DNA of 64,000 nt from CAZGMN01 sp964645765 (GCA_964645765.1 CAZYBE010000001.1:124001-188000), one strand, 5' to 3'. Shown: positions 25,404 to 34,892, counted from the first letter of the stretch. Notes: generated by a model from the sequence alone, not told the origin. Translations and numbers: made by a program.

Positions 25404-27628
25404 TCCTTATCTTCCCAGATTTTCTTGCGCTCCACAAATTCTTTATATTTGCATTTTTCGTCGCTGCAGTAGAGGTAAGGCTCCCCCTTGATGATATTTT
25501 TTCGAAGAACAAATCCCCGGCCGCATTCGGGACAGGTTTTTGCCACAGGCTCATCCCAGGTGGCAAAGTCGCATTTTGGAAATTTGCTGCAGCCGTAAAA
25601 GATCTTCCCACGTCTCGTCTTCCTCTTGATGATCGTGCCCCCGCAATTCTTCGGGCAGGGGATACCCGTATCCTCAGTCTCTTTTTTTATGTATTTGCAC
25701 TGAGGATAACTCGAGCAGGCGATAAAAGCTCCATATCTCCCTTTCCTCAAAACCAGGTTTGAGCCGCAGCGGGGGCAGATTTCCTCAAGAGTCTTGACTT
25801 CTTTCTTGACCAGGCTCTCTTTATAATCGCACGCCGGATAACTCGAGCAGGCTTTGAACCGCCCGTAACGTCCCTCTTTGATGACAAGGTTGCTTCCGCA
25901 TTTGGGACAAACATCCTTTAACGGAATCCCTTTGCCTTTCACGCCTTCAACATTCTCGGCCTTATTTAAATCCTTGTCAAGGAGCGAATAGTACGATTTG
26001 AGATAGGCCAGCCAATCCAGCTCCCCCTCGCCGATGCGATCGAGCTCCTCCTCCAGCCGGGCTGTGAATTTGAACTCCATCAAATCAGGAAAGTGCTTGA
26101 TCAAAAAATCAGTGACAAACATCCCGAGGTCAGTGGGAATGAACTTCCCTGCATCCTTTATGGCATAGACGCGATCCTGGATGGTGGAGATGATCGGAGC
26201 GTAGGTGCTCGGCCGGCCAATTCCCTTTGCTTCCAGCTCCTTGACCAGGGTTCCTTCAGTGTAGCGCGGAGGGGGTTGGGTGAAATTCTGCTTGGACTCG
26301 AGGTCGATGAGCTTGAGCACCTCTCCTTTCTCAGCCTTGGGCAAAATCTTATCTTCCTTTTTCAAGCCGGGATAAAGGACTAAAAATCCGTCAAACTTGA
26401 CGACCTCTCCCTTGGCTTTGAAAAGATATTTTGAGGCCCTGACCTCAAACTCGGTCTCTTCAACCAGGGCGGAGCTCATTTGCGAGGCTATAAATCGATT
26501 CCAGACAAGGCTGTAGATGTTGTATTCATCCTTCTTGAGATAAGCCTTGACAGCTTCTGGAGGGAGGGAGAAAGTCGTGGGCCGGACGGCTTCATGAGCA
26601 TCTTGAGCCTTCCTCTTGTTTTTATAAAAGCGAGGCTTTTTCGGAAGATACTCTGCAGGATATTTCTCTTGGATATAATTTCTTCCCCGAAAGAGCGCTT
26701 CGTCAGAGACGCGGACAGAGTCTGTCCTCATATAGGTGATTAGCCCCACCAATCCCTGGTCTCCAATATTAAGGCCTTCATAAAGCTTCTGGGCTACGAA
26801 CATCGTCTTCTTCACCGAAAAATGAAAGATGCGGAACGCATCCTGCTGAAGAGTGCTGGTGATATACGGCGGCAAGGGATTTCTCCTCTTCTCCTCGATG
26901 TCAACGTTTTCCAGAATAAAAGGAAGGCTGCGAAGCTCGGAAACTGTAGCTGAAGCCGTCTTCTCATCCGCTATTCTCGCTTTCTTGCCGTCGATCTCTG
27001 CCAGGTTCGCCTTGAAAGGAGGGGGATTGGAGGCTTGAAGCTCGGCAGTTATTGTCCAGTATTCTTCAGGCACAAAATCCCTGATCTCTCGTTCGCGCTC
27101 ACAGATAAAGCGCAGAGCGATCGACTGCACCCGGCCTGCGCTCAATCCTCTCCCGATTTTCTTCCAGAGCAGGGGGCTGATGAGGTAGCCAACGAGTCTG
27201 TCCAGGAGCCTTCTTGCCTGCTGAGCCTTGATTTTATCCTGGTCAAGCTGTCCCAGATTTTTAAAAGCCTCACTGACGGCGTTTCTGGTGATTTCGTGGA
27301 AAAGAACACGGTAGATATTCTTGTTGAAATCGTTGAGGACAGTGCTCAAATGCCAGCAGATGGCCTCACCCTCCCGGTCAGGGTCTGCGGCGAGAAACAC
27401 AGACTCGCACTCTTGAGCAGATTTCTGTAAATCAGCAACTGTTTTTTTTCTCTGGGGAATAATCTCATATTCAGGCTTGAAGTCATGCTCGATGTCGATG
27501 CCCAATCTCTTCTTGGGCAGGTCCATGACGTGACCCATCGATGCCTGGACCAAATAGTCGGGGCCGAGATACTTGTTGATTGTCTTTGCTTTGGCCGGAG
27601 ATTCAACGACAACCAAATGCTTTGCCAT
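25400..27628 (-). CDS. topA: DNA topoisomerase I
   Basis: 742 residues, a type IA enzyme that relaxes negative supercoils. The Toprim domain starts at HLVVVESPAKAKTI with acidic AADPDREGEA. The nucleophile is Y299 in GLITYMRTDS. Four C-terminal zinc-finger-like modules (CPKCGSNLV, CPRCGSNLV, CPKNCGGTI, CPECGRGFV) bind DNA. I chose the ATG at 27628, in a TGATG overlap with dprA and with AGGAG 6 nt upstream; the ATG at 27634 sits directly on that site. Confidence 0.94.
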   Translation of the reverse strand: MAKHLVVVESPAKAKTINKYLGPDYLVQASMGHVMDLPKKRLGIDIEHDFKPEYEIIPQRKKTVADLQKSAQECESVFLAADPDREGEAICWHLSTVLNDFNKNIYRVLFHEITRNAVSEAFKNLGQLDQDKIKAQQARRLLDRLVGYLISPLLWKKIGRGLSAGRVQSIALRFICEREREIRDFVPEEYWTITAELQASNPPPFKANLAEIDGKKARIADEKTASATVSELRSLPFILENVDIEEKRRNPLPPYITSTLQQDAFRIFHFSVKKTMFVAQKLYEGLNIGDQGLVGLITYMRTDSVRVSDEALFRGRNYIQEKYPAEYLPKKPRFYKNKRKAQDAHEAVRPTTFSLPPEAVKAYLKKDEYNIYSLVWNRFIASQMSSALVEETEFEVRASKYLFKAKGEVVKFDGFLVLYPGLKKEDKILPKAEKGEVLKLIDLESKQNFTQPPPRYTEGTLVKELEAKGIGRPSTYAPIISTIQDRVYAIKDAGKFIPTDLGMFVTDFLIKHFPDLMEFKFTARLEEELDRIGEGELDWLAYLKSYYSLLDKDLNKAENVEGVKGKGIPLKDVCPKCGSNLVIKEGRYGRFKACSSYPACDYKESLVKKEVKTLEEICPRCGSNLVLRKGRYGAFIACSSYPQCKYIKKETEDTGIPCPKNCGGTIIKRKTRRGKIFYGCSKFPKCDFATWDEPVAKTCPECGRGFVLRKNIIKGEPYLYCSDEKCKYKEFVERKKIWEDKE

Positions 27629-28728
27629 CACCATCTCCTCTGAAAATATTTCCCCGGTCTCTGGATAATCAAGTCTCTGAGCTCAAGGCTGAGCAGAATG
27701 GAAAGGACCTCGGACACGGAAAATTCTGTCTCTTCGACCAGAGTGTCGATATGAGTGAGCGAGTCCGGTTTGATGAGCTCGAAAAGTTTCTTTTCTTGAT
27801 GGCTCATCGACAAAGGCTTTTCCCTTTCCTCTTCTTTCAGAGAAAGAAGCTCTTCTTTCAAAGGCGAGGGAAACTCCTCAACCACATCATCCCAGGTCTC
27901 AACCAATTTTGCTCCTGTCTTGATCAGCCAGTTTGTGCCCTGGCTGAGCTCAGAAGTTACGTTTCCCGGCACTGCCATGACTTCCCTGTTTTGTTCCAGC
28001 GCCAAACGGGCTGAAATCAAAGAGCCGCTCCTCTTGGAGGCTTCAACAACCACCAGAGCGAGGGAAAGGCCGCTGATAATCCGGTTCCTGATCGGGAAAT
28101 GAAAGCCGAGCGGAGGCGATTTCAAAGGGAACTCAGAAATAACAGCCCCGTTTTCGATGATTTTTTGAAAAAGAGCTCGGTTCTCTTTGGGATAAATATT
28201 TTCCAATCCTGAGCCTAACACAGCGACCGTCCTTCCTCCTTCCAGAGCGCCCCAATGGGCAATCGAATCGATGCCGCGGGCCATGCCGCTGACAATCACC
28301 AGTCCGCGCGCAGCAAGGTCCCCCGCCAGCCTCTCAGCCACTGCGCTTCCATAGGCTGTGGGCTTCCTCGCGCCAACAACGGAAACCGCCGGCCCCTTAA
28401 GGGCTTCGACATCGCCTGCGCAATAGAGGACGAGAGGCGGGTCGAATATTTCTCTCAAATACCGAGGATAATTGTCATCCTCAAGAGTAAGGATTTTATA
28501 TTTTTTTTTCTCTATCCTTTCAATCTCTCTGCAGGCTTGCTCCAGAAGCCGGGGAGAAGCAAGCGCCTCTTCCTTCTCCTTATCTATGCCCAAAGCGGCC
28601 AGCTCCCCGCTCCGGGCTTTGAAGGCATCAGCCAGATTCGGAAATTGCTCGACAATGATTCTGGCAGCCTTGAGATTCTCCGCCAAAACAAGGTTTAATG
28701 CGACCCAATATTTCTTCTTATCTTCCAC
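27628..28728 (-). CDS. dprA: DNA processing protein DprA
   Basis: 366 residues. It loads RecA on incoming single-stranded DNA. An N-terminal HhH/SAM-like region (about 1-70) precedes the Rossmann core: VVGARKPTAYGSAVAE, VSGMARGIDSIAHWGAL, AVLGSGLENIYPKEN and IISGLSLALVVVEAS. A C-terminal winged helix (about 305-366) completes it. It starts at GTG and overlaps topA. Together with the ComEA-like gene it suggests DNA uptake, though DprA also occurs in non-competent species. Confidence 0.93.
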   Translation of the reverse strand: MEDKKKYWVALNLVLAENLKAARIIVEQFPNLADAFKARSGELAALGIDKEKEEALASPRLLEQACREIERIEKKKYKILTLEDDNYPRYLREIFDPPLVLYCAGDVEALKGPAVSVVGARKPTAYGSAVAERLAGDLAARGLVIVSGMARGIDSIAHWGALEGGRTVAVLGSGLENIYPKENRALFQKIIENGAVISEFPLKSPPLGFHFPIRNRIISGLSLALVVVEASKRSGSLISARLALEQNREVMAVPGNVTSELSQGTNWLIKTGAKLVETWDDVVEEFPSPLKEELLSLKEEEREKPLSMSHQEKKLFELIKPDSLTHIDTLVEETEFSVSEVLSILLSLELRDLIIQRPGKYFQRRW

Positions 28729-28737
28729 CTTTTTCTA

Positions 28738-29616
28738 CTATTTTGCACACTTTGCCGGAGGAATGGCAAACACAGGGATATGGGTGTAGGAGATCACTTT
28801 TTCTGTGGTGCTTCCCAGAAAGAATCTCTCCAACTTTCTTTGGACGCAAGTCGAGATGACGATCAAGTCATAATTATGGGTTTCGGCATAATCAACAATC
28901 CCTGCTGAAGCATTGACGGCGCGAGAGACCTCCTCCCTGACTTTTATATCGGCCTTTTCTCTCCTCTTCCTCTGCCTGAGCTTCTTCAGAAGAGACTTCA
29001 ACATCTCGTCAACGACCTGCTGCGAAAATTCGTGGCCGTAGAGCGCGAGGACATGAAAGAGGGTGATTTCAGAGCCAAAACCCTTGGCCAGCTTCCAGGC
29101 ATAATCCCTCTCCACTTCTTCTTGCGCCGAAAAATCTGTGGGAACAAGAATTTTCTTGAATGAAGGCTTTCCGGCTCTTTTCTTGGTGATGAGAACAGGG
29201 ACAGGTGAATTCCTTAGAACCTGATTGGCCACGCTGCCGATGAAGAGCTTTTCTATGGCGGACATCCCTCTTTTTCCGATGGCGATAAGGTCAACCTTTT
29301 CTTTCTCAGCGGTCTCTATGATCGTTTTCGAAGCCGACCCATCTTTAACAATGACTCTAAAAGGAATCGCTTTGGCTTTTCTCATCTTCTCCAGCTTTCT
29401 CTTGGCCTCATCCATAGACTTCCTTACACTCTTGACCAACTCTTCTCGAAACATGTAAGCCGAATCATAGATAGAAGGAGGAAGACCTGGAATAACGTGC
29501 AGAGCAATAATCTTGGCCTTAAAGACTTTGGCAAAGGCATGGGCATAGAGAAGGGCTTCAAGAGCCTCATCTGAAAAATCTGTCGCCCAAAGAATCTTTT
29601 TCAAAAAATTAGCCAT
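28738..29616 (-). CDS. Tandem universal stress protein (UspA) domains
   Basis: 292 residues from the ATG at 29616, chosen for its GGAGGTCAAT site; a longer frame starts at 29634. Two Usp domains: the first (about 1-140) has ILWATDFSDEA and the ATP-binding loop IGKRGMSAIEKLFIGSVANQ; the second (about 150-290) has ILVPTDFSAQE but a degenerate loop (FFLGSTTEKV). Such proteins are induced in stress and bind nucleotides; the partner is unknown. Confidence 0.9.
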   Translation of the reverse strand: MANFLKKILWATDFSDEALEALLYAHAFAKVFKAKIIALHVIPGLPPSIYDSAYMFREELVKSVRKSMDEAKRKLEKMRKAKAIPFRVIVKDGSASKTIIETAEKEKVDLIAIGKRGMSAIEKLFIGSVANQVLRNSPVPVLITKKRAGKPSFKKILVPTDFSAQEEVERDYAWKLAKGFGSEITLFHVLALYGHEFSQQVVDEMLKSLLKKLRQRKRREKADIKVREEVSRAVNASAGIVDYAETHNYDLIVISTCVQRKLERFFLGSTTEKVISYTHIPVFAIPPAKCAK

Positions 29617-29774
29617 ATTGACCTCCTCAATCACTCAATAGAAGAAAAAAACACTTGTTCTCAGCCGAATTTAACAAAGATAATTCCTTTTTTAAAGACG
29701 AATTATTAATGTTAAATTATCTCTCTGTCAATTGATTTCTGTCAATCCCAGGGAAAAAGGGATAGCATCCTAAA

Positions 29775-29874
29775 NNNNNNNNNNNNNNNNNNNNNNNNNN
29801 NNNNNNNNNNNNNNNNNNNNNNNNNNNNNNNNNNNNNNNNNNNNNNNNNNNNNNNNNNNNNNNNNNNNNNNNNN
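29775..29874. other. Assembly gap (100 N) with 55-bp duplicated flanks
   Basis: The 55 bases before the run equal the 55 after it. The two contigs overlap and no sequence is missing; the N run plus one copy should be removed. Confidence 0.93.
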
Positions 29875-29931
29875 TCTCTCTGTCAATTGATTTCTGTCAA
29901 TCCCAGGGAAAAAGGGATAGCATCCTAAAAG

Positions 29932-29954
29932 AAAAAGGGGACAGTCCCCTTTTT
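29932..29954. repeat. REP-like palindrome, left flank of the RAYT gene
   Basis: AAAAA-GGGGACAGTCCCC-TTTTT, a palindrome around a central base. A matching copy is fused to the end of the transposase gene at 30667. Confidence 0.85.
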
Positions 29955-30015
29955 GCTTTTTAGTGAAAAAATCAGTGCAAAATCTTCGTCAAGTCTAATT
30001 AGAAAGGATAAAATC

Positions 30016-30696
30016 ATGCCCAGAGCAAACAGATGCATAGCAGAGGGCCTCACATTCCACGTAATTAACAGAGGTAACGGTAAACAAACAGTCTTTCATA
30101 AAGGTCAAGATTTTAGATCGTTTGTTGAGTTAATTAAAGAATCAAAAAAACGTTATCCAATAAATATCTTCGCCTACTGTTTAATGCCTAATCACTTTCA
30201 TTTTGTATTGAAGCCTGATCAACCCAATCACTTAAGTCAATGGATGCAATGGTTAACGACGGTTCATGCTCTTCGCTATCATCTTTATTACAAGACAAGC
30301 GGCCACATATGGCAGGGTCGTTTTAAGAGCTTTATAATTCAAAATGATGAACACCTCTTAACTGTAATACGCTATGTTGAAGGCAATCCTGTTAGAGCCG
30401 GGATTGTTCTTTCTTCAAGAGATTGGCTTTGGTCAAGCCTTAATGATAGATTATCAAATAAATATGAAATTATAACGGATAATCTTCCCATCAAGCTCCC
30501 TCCTGATTGGCCTAATTATGTTGATGAACATTTAATACATAAAGAAATAGATAAGCTCCGTAGGTGCGTAAATCGCGAATCGCCTTACGGGAATGATAAA
30601 TGGCAAGAAATGATATGTCAACGATTAGGCTTAGAGCACACTCTTAGACCTAGAGGACGTCCAAGGAAAAAGGGGACTGTCCCCTTTTTGACTTAA
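30016..30696 (+). CDS. REP-associated tyrosine transposase (RAYT, Y1_Tnp family)
   Basis: 226 residues from the ATG at 30016 (AAGGA upstream). The HUH motif is PNHFHFVLKP (H60, H62) and the catalytic tyrosine is Y120 in IRYVEGNPVRAG; GHIWQGRFKS is also family-typical. RAYTs are single-copy domesticated IS200/IS605 relatives that mobilise REP palindromes. Here the gene lies between two GGGGAC-WGTCCCC palindromes, and its last codons and stop are encoded by the right one. Further copies are scattered over the window. Its base composition is more AT-rich than its neighbours. Confidence 0.92.
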   Translation: MPRANRCIAEGLTFHVINRGNGKQTVFHKGQDFRSFVELIKESKKRYPINIFAYCLMPNHFHFVLKPDQPNHLSQWMQWLTTVHALRYHLYYKTSGHIWQGRFKSFIIQNDEHLLTVIRYVEGNPVRAGIVLSSRDWLWSSLNDRLSNKYEIITDNLPIKLPPDWPNYVDEHLIHKEIDKLRRCVNRESPYGNDKWQEMICQRLGLEHTLRPRGRPRKKGTVPFLT

Positions 30697-30713
30697 GGGG
30701 GCTGTCCCATTTT
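30667..30713. repeat. REP-like palindromes, right flank of the RAYT gene
   Basis: AAAAAGGGGACTGTCCCCTT (from 30667, continuing as T to 30689) followed at 30695-30713 by a degenerate copy (GGGGGCTGTCCCA). The first encodes the RAYT C-terminus KKGTVPFLT. Confidence 0.85.
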
Positions 30714-30746
30714 TTAAGAAAAGAATATAATGAAAAAAGGTTTTTG

Positions 30747-32096
30747 ATGAAGCTGCTGAAGATTGGAATATCAGGGGTCAGAGGAATTGTGGGCGAGACA
30801 ATCACCCCTGACTTGGTCATGAACTTCGCCTGCGCTTTCGGCACCTATATTAACTCAAAGCGAGTTCTTGTCAGCCGGGATACGAGGATTTCAGGCCCAA
30901 TGCTCCATTCAGCCTGCCTTGCTGCCCTGACCTCTGCCGGCTGTGACGTCCTTGACTTAGGTGTCTGTCCAACGCCCATCCTCCAGCACTCGGTCAAAAA
31001 ATTCAGGGCAAAAGGCGCAATATCCATCTCCGCCGGACACAACGACGCAGATTGGAATGCCTTGACCTTCATCAACCAAGAAGGCACCTATCTCAACGCC
31101 TTCCAGGGCGAGGAAGTCTTGGATATTTACCATCTTGGAAAGTTTAAAAAAGTCTTTTCTGAAAGATTAGGCAGAATCAAACCCGCCGAAAATTATCTTG
31201 ATGTCTATTTCAAGAGCCTGAGCAGGTTCCTGGATGCTCAGGCCATCCAGAAGTCCGGCTTAAAGGTCGTCATCGACCCCTGCAACGGCGCAGGCGCGAA
31301 GGTTGTTGACCGGCTCAGTCGCTTTTTGAACTTTGAACTCGTTCCGGTCAACAACGAGCCAAGCGGGTATTTTCCCCATGACCCAGAGCCCCGGCCGAGA
31401 AATGCCCAGCAGGTCGCTTCGGTCATCAAGGTCGTCAAGGCCGATGTCGGCTTTGTCCTCAACAGCGATGTCAGCCGCATTTCTCTTGTCGCTGAAGACG
31501 GAGAGACATTATCAGAAGAATACACCTTCCCTTTGATTGCCGCCTATTACCTTAAGAAAAAACCAGGAGCTGTGGTCTCCAATCATTCAACTTCGGCAAT
31601 GATCGATGATGTCGCCAAAGAGAACAATTGCCCGCTCATCAAAACCAGAGTCGGACAATCCTACTCCATTCAATCCCTGATCAACGAGGCCGGGGTTATG
31701 GCCGGCGAAGGAAGCGGAGGGGTGGCCATCCCTGAATTCCAGCCTGCTTTTGACGGATTCCTGGCCATGGGAATGGTCTTGGAGACCATGGCCGCGACTG
31801 AGAAGAAAATCTCCGAACTCATTGATGAGCTTCCCCGCTATCATCGAGTCAAAGAGAAGATATACTGCCCTCCGCCAAAGGTTCATTCCGTGGTCGACGA
31901 AGTCCAGAAACTTTTTTCCGGCCAAAAAATAGACAGCTCAGACGGGATAAAGGTTGAATTCGAAGAGGGATGGATTCATGTCCGGGCCTCTGCCACAGAG
32001 CCGATGATCCGGGTGATTGCTGAGGACCGCTCAAAAGACAAAGCTCGGGAAAGAGCAGAAAAGGCCATTGATTTCATCGCGGGCTTACTCAAATGA
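30747..32096 (+). CDS. Phosphoglucomutase/phosphomannomutase family protein, probable pseudoenzyme
   Basis: 449 residues in the four-domain alpha-D-phosphohexomutase fold, full length. Key residues are altered: the catalytic serine loop, normally TASHNP, reads SAGHNDADWN with Gly97 in place of the phosphoserine. The metal loop, normally DxDxDR, reads NSDVSR (N239, D241, S243). The sugar loop GEGSGG and a partial phosphate loop RASATEP remain. It overlaps the next gene, a canonical paralog, by 4 nt. A non-catalytic partner or regulator role is inferred. ATG at 30747; the TTG just before it is less likely. Confidence 0.85.
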   Translation: MKLLKIGISGVRGIVGETITPDLVMNFACAFGTYINSKRVLVSRDTRISGPMLHSACLAALTSAGCDVLDLGVCPTPILQHSVKKFRAKGAISISAGHNDADWNALTFINQEGTYLNAFQGEEVLDIYHLGKFKKVFSERLGRIKPAENYLDVYFKSLSRFLDAQAIQKSGLKVVIDPCNGAGAKVVDRLSRFLNFELVPVNNEPSGYFPHDPEPRPRNAQQVASVIKVVKADVGFVLNSDVSRISLVAEDGETLSEEYTFPLIAAYYLKKKPGAVVSNHSTSAMIDDVAKENNCPLIKTRVGQSYSIQSLINEAGVMAGEGSGGVAIPEFQPAFDGFLAMGMVLETMAATEKKISELIDELPRYHRVKEKIYCPPPKVHSVVDEVQKLFSGQKIDSSDGIKVEFEEGWIHVRASATEPMIRVIAEDRSKDKARERAEKAIDFIAGLLK

Positions 32097-33451
32097 AAAG
32101 ATTGGCATCTTTAAAAATAAGCATCTCAGGCGTGAGAGGAGTCGTCGGCGAGAGCCTGACTCCCCAACTTGCCTCCTCCTTTGCCCAGGCGTTCGGCACC
32201 TACCTCGGAAGAGGGGCGATCGTTGTCGGCCAGGATTCAAGAATTTCCGGGACGATGCTTAAGAAAGCCGTAATCTCCGGGCTCCTATCCGTGGGCTGCC
32301 AGCCGGTTGAAATCGGCATCTGTCCCATCCCTTCCATCCAAATCTTTACCAATGAAATAGAAGCCAAAGGAGGAATCGCGGTCACGGCCAGCCATAACCC
32401 GAAAGAGTGGAATGGGATGAAATTTATCAGTGGCAAAGGGCTCTTCCTGAATTATCATCAAGTCGAGGAATTTTTGGACATCTATCATCAAGGCGAATTT
32501 TCACTGGCCAGAGCCAATGAATACAAAATCCCAAAATCAGAAAAAAACCCGACGGAGCCTCATCTCAGGAAACTCCTCTCTTATTTAAATGTGAATTTGA
32601 TCCGGAGCAAAAAATTCAAGGTTGCGGCTGACTGCGCTAACGGCGCAGGCGCAGTCCTTGTCCCGCAGTTTCTTGACGCCCTGGGCTGTCAAAAAATTCT
32701 CATCAACGATATTCCTGACGGCTCTTTTGCCCATCATCCCGAGCCTCTGCCGGAGAATATCGCCGGCCTCTGCCGGACTGTTGTTGAACAGGGAGCTGAC
32801 GTGGGCTTTGTTCAGGACGCCGATGCCGACCGCTTAGCTGTGGTCAATGAAAGAGGAGAACCCCTGGGCGAGGAGATGACTTTGATCTTAGCTTCAAAGC
32901 ATGTACTGGGCAAAAATCCTGGAGCGGTCGTGGTCAACCTTTCCACCTCTCAGGCCATGGATGATATCGCCGGGGAGTTCAAGGTTCCCATCTTCAGGAC
33001 AAAGATTGGCGAGATTAACGTTGTCGAAAAAATATTAGCCCTCGAAGGAAAAGCAGCCATCGCCGGCGAGGGCACCGGCGGCGTGATTCTTCCCCGCATC
33101 CATCCCTGCCGCGACAGCTTCACCGCCATGGGGCTTATCCTAGAATCCATGGCGTCTTCAGGGAAAAAAGTTTCCGAGCTCCAGGAGCAGGTTCCGAAAT
33201 ATTATATGATTAAAGATAAAATCGATGGAACACAGGAGGAAGCTTTTCGCATCATCAGGCAGCTCAAAAGGAAATATTCAAGCCAGGAAATTTCTCTGCT
33301 CGACGGCCTAAAAATTCAGTTCAAGGATTCCTGGTTTCATATCAGGCCTTCCAACACCGAGCCTATAATCCGGCTTTTAGTAGAAGCAAAGACAAGAGAG
33401 CAAGCCGAGAATTTATTAAGCCGGTTCAAGAAGGAGATTGCTGAGCTCTGA
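32093..33451 (+). CDS. Phosphohexomutase (phosphoglucosamine/phosphomannomutase)
   Basis: 452 residues with all canonical loops: phosphoserine S100 in VTASHNPKEWNGMK, metal loop D242-A-D244-A-D246-R, sugar loop GEGTGG and phosphate-binding RPSNTEPIIR. It interconverts hexose 1- and 6-phosphates; with NagA and NagB also in the window GlcN-6-P/GlcN-1-P is plausible, and mannose is also possible given the GDP-mannose-type genes near 59 kb. It is clearly a paralog of the upstream gene, coupled by a 4-nt overlap. Confidence 0.9.
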   Translation: MKRLASLKISISGVRGVVGESLTPQLASSFAQAFGTYLGRGAIVVGQDSRISGTMLKKAVISGLLSVGCQPVEIGICPIPSIQIFTNEIEAKGGIAVTASHNPKEWNGMKFISGKGLFLNYHQVEEFLDIYHQGEFSLARANEYKIPKSEKNPTEPHLRKLLSYLNVNLIRSKKFKVAADCANGAGAVLVPQFLDALGCQKILINDIPDGSFAHHPEPLPENIAGLCRTVVEQGADVGFVQDADADRLAVVNERGEPLGEEMTLILASKHVLGKNPGAVVVNLSTSQAMDDIAGEFKVPIFRTKIGEINVVEKILALEGKAAIAGEGTGGVILPRIHPCRDSFTAMGLILESMASSGKKVSELQEQVPKYYMIKDKIDGTQEEAFRIIRQLKRKYSSQEISLLDGLKIQFKDSWFHIRPSNTEPIIRLLVEAKTREQAENLLSRFKKEIAEL

Positions 33452-33516
33452 TAGAATGATAAGTCAAGATTTATGTCGATGGAAAACAAGCCTTTATCGA
33501 GGGAAATAATATTGAT

Positions 33517-33577
33517 GTCATCGCGAGGAGAAGCCGAAGCCGCGAGCGGAGCGTGGCGGGAAGCGAAGTGGCGATCC
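33517..33577. repeat. GC-rich dispersed repeat, second copy
   Basis: GTCATCGCGAGGAG followed by GAAGCCGCGAGCG and GCGATCC. It shares a long, near-identical piece with 22104-22147. It sits in the 149-bp gap between the mutase and nagA. Confidence 0.75.
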
Positions 33578-33600
33578 AAAAAAAACTAAAGGCCCTTAAT

Positions 33601-34871
33601 ATGAAAAAATACAAAGTCATTAAAGATTGTGAAATCTATACTCCTAAAGAAATTATAAAAAATTGTTCGATCTTGATCGAAGGAGAAAAGATTGCCAGAG
33701 TCGGGAAGTTCAGCGAATCAGAGCTTCCTCAAAAAGCAGANNNNNNNNNNNNNNNNNNNNNNNNNNNNNNNNNNNNNNNNNNNNNNNNNNNNNNNNNNNN
33801 NNNNNNNNNNNNNNNNNNNNNNNNNNNNNNNNNNNNNNNNAAAAGATTGCCAGAGTCGGGAAGTTCAGCGAATCAGAGCTTCCTCAAAAAGCAGAGATAT
33901 TCTCCTTCAAGAATCATCTGGCTGTTCCAGGATTTATTGATATTCATCTCCATGGGGGAGCAAATGTCGATTTCATGACCGCCTCTGCAGAATCGACGGC
34001 AAAGGCTTTAAGAGCTCATTTGAGAAACGGGACGACTTCTCTTCTCCCCACCACCATGACCGCTTCGCATCAACAAACCCTGCGGGCAATAGAAAACCTC
34101 ATCCAGGCCAAAAAAAGCTTTAAGGACATTCCTGAGGTCCTTGGCTTAAACCTGGAAGGGCCATACATCTCAGAGGAAAAATGCGGAGCCCAGCCAAAAA
34201 AATTCATCAGGTGTCCATCCCTGGCTGAGATGAAGGAGTACATCCGAGCCTCAGAGAGAGAGATAAAAATCATGACCGTTGCCCCAGAAAGCGAGGCCGC
34301 GCTGCGATTTATCCGCTTCCTTGCCGCTCAAGGTATAATTCCTTCTGCCGGGCACACCAATGCCGATTACAGGCTGATGGAGAAGGCCATAAAGTCTGGA
34401 GTGAGGCTCGCAACTCATCTCTTCAATGCGATGAGAGGAATCCTCCACCGCGAGCCCGGAGCCGCAGGAGCCTTGCTCTTCAACGATGATGTTTCTGTCG
34501 AAGTCATCGCCGACGGCGTTCATCTTCACCCTTCGATTCTCAGCCTGATTGCCAGAGTCAAGCCCTTGGAGAAAATCATCCTCGTCACCGATGCCTCCAA
34601 ATTTTATGGAGTTAAACAGGGAGCTGTCTACAATCAGGAAGGAAAACTATTCGGCAGCACCGCCTCCTTAAATTCAAGCCTGAAAAACATGATTCAGTCC
34701 AGCGGAAAATCATTCCAGGAAATTCTGACGACCATAACCTCAAACCCGGCTCAATTGCTCAATATCCAAAACAAAAAAGGCCATCTCAAAAAAGGGAACG
34801 ATGCCGATATCGTTATTCTTGATAAAAGACTCGCTGTTCAGGCTGTCTTTTTGAAAGGCCACCCTTTATAA
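33601..34871 (+). CDS. nagA: N-acetylglucosamine-6-phosphate deacetylase (interrupted by an artefactual gap)
   Basis: Removes acetate from GlcNAc-6-P in amino-sugar recycling. The N run 33741-33840 is flanked by identical 55-bp copies; joining 33601-33740 to 33896-34871 gives one intact frame of 371 residues. Motifs: IDIHLHGGANVDF, NLEGPYI, SAGHTNADY, THLFNAM and the metal/catalytic LVTDAS. It would feed GlcN-6-P to NagB (42880). Its stop overlaps a REP palindrome. The upstream mutases are in the same direction 149 bp away. Confidence 0.9.
33741..33840. other. Assembly gap (100 N) with 55-bp duplicated flanks, inside nagA
   Basis: 33686-33740 equals 33841-33895. Collapsing the run and one copy restores the nagA frame. 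Confidence 0.95.
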
Positions 34872-34892
34872 AAAGGGGACAGTCCCCTTTTT
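34870..34892. repeat. REP-like palindrome after nagA
   Basis: AAAAA-GGGGACAGTCCCC-TTTTT starting inside the nagA stop codon. It can fold as a hairpin with a T run and may double as a terminator. Confidence 0.85.

Larger units (their letters stand above)
29617..30015. other. Intergenic region with artefactual gap before the RAYT gene
   Basis: Contains a 100-N run (29775-29874) flanked by identical 55-bp copies (29720-29774 and 29875-29929), so only about 244 real bases lie here. A GGGGACAGTCCCC palindrome occurs at 29932-29954. CTGTCAATTGATTTCTGTCAA in the 55-mer is a small direct repeat. Confidence 0.8.

Noticed and set aside
29720..29929. The 55-bp direct repeats as a CRISPR or target-site duplication
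   Set aside because: The same exact length appears at three unrelated N gaps, two inside genes; they are contig overlaps. No CRISPR array is seen in the window.
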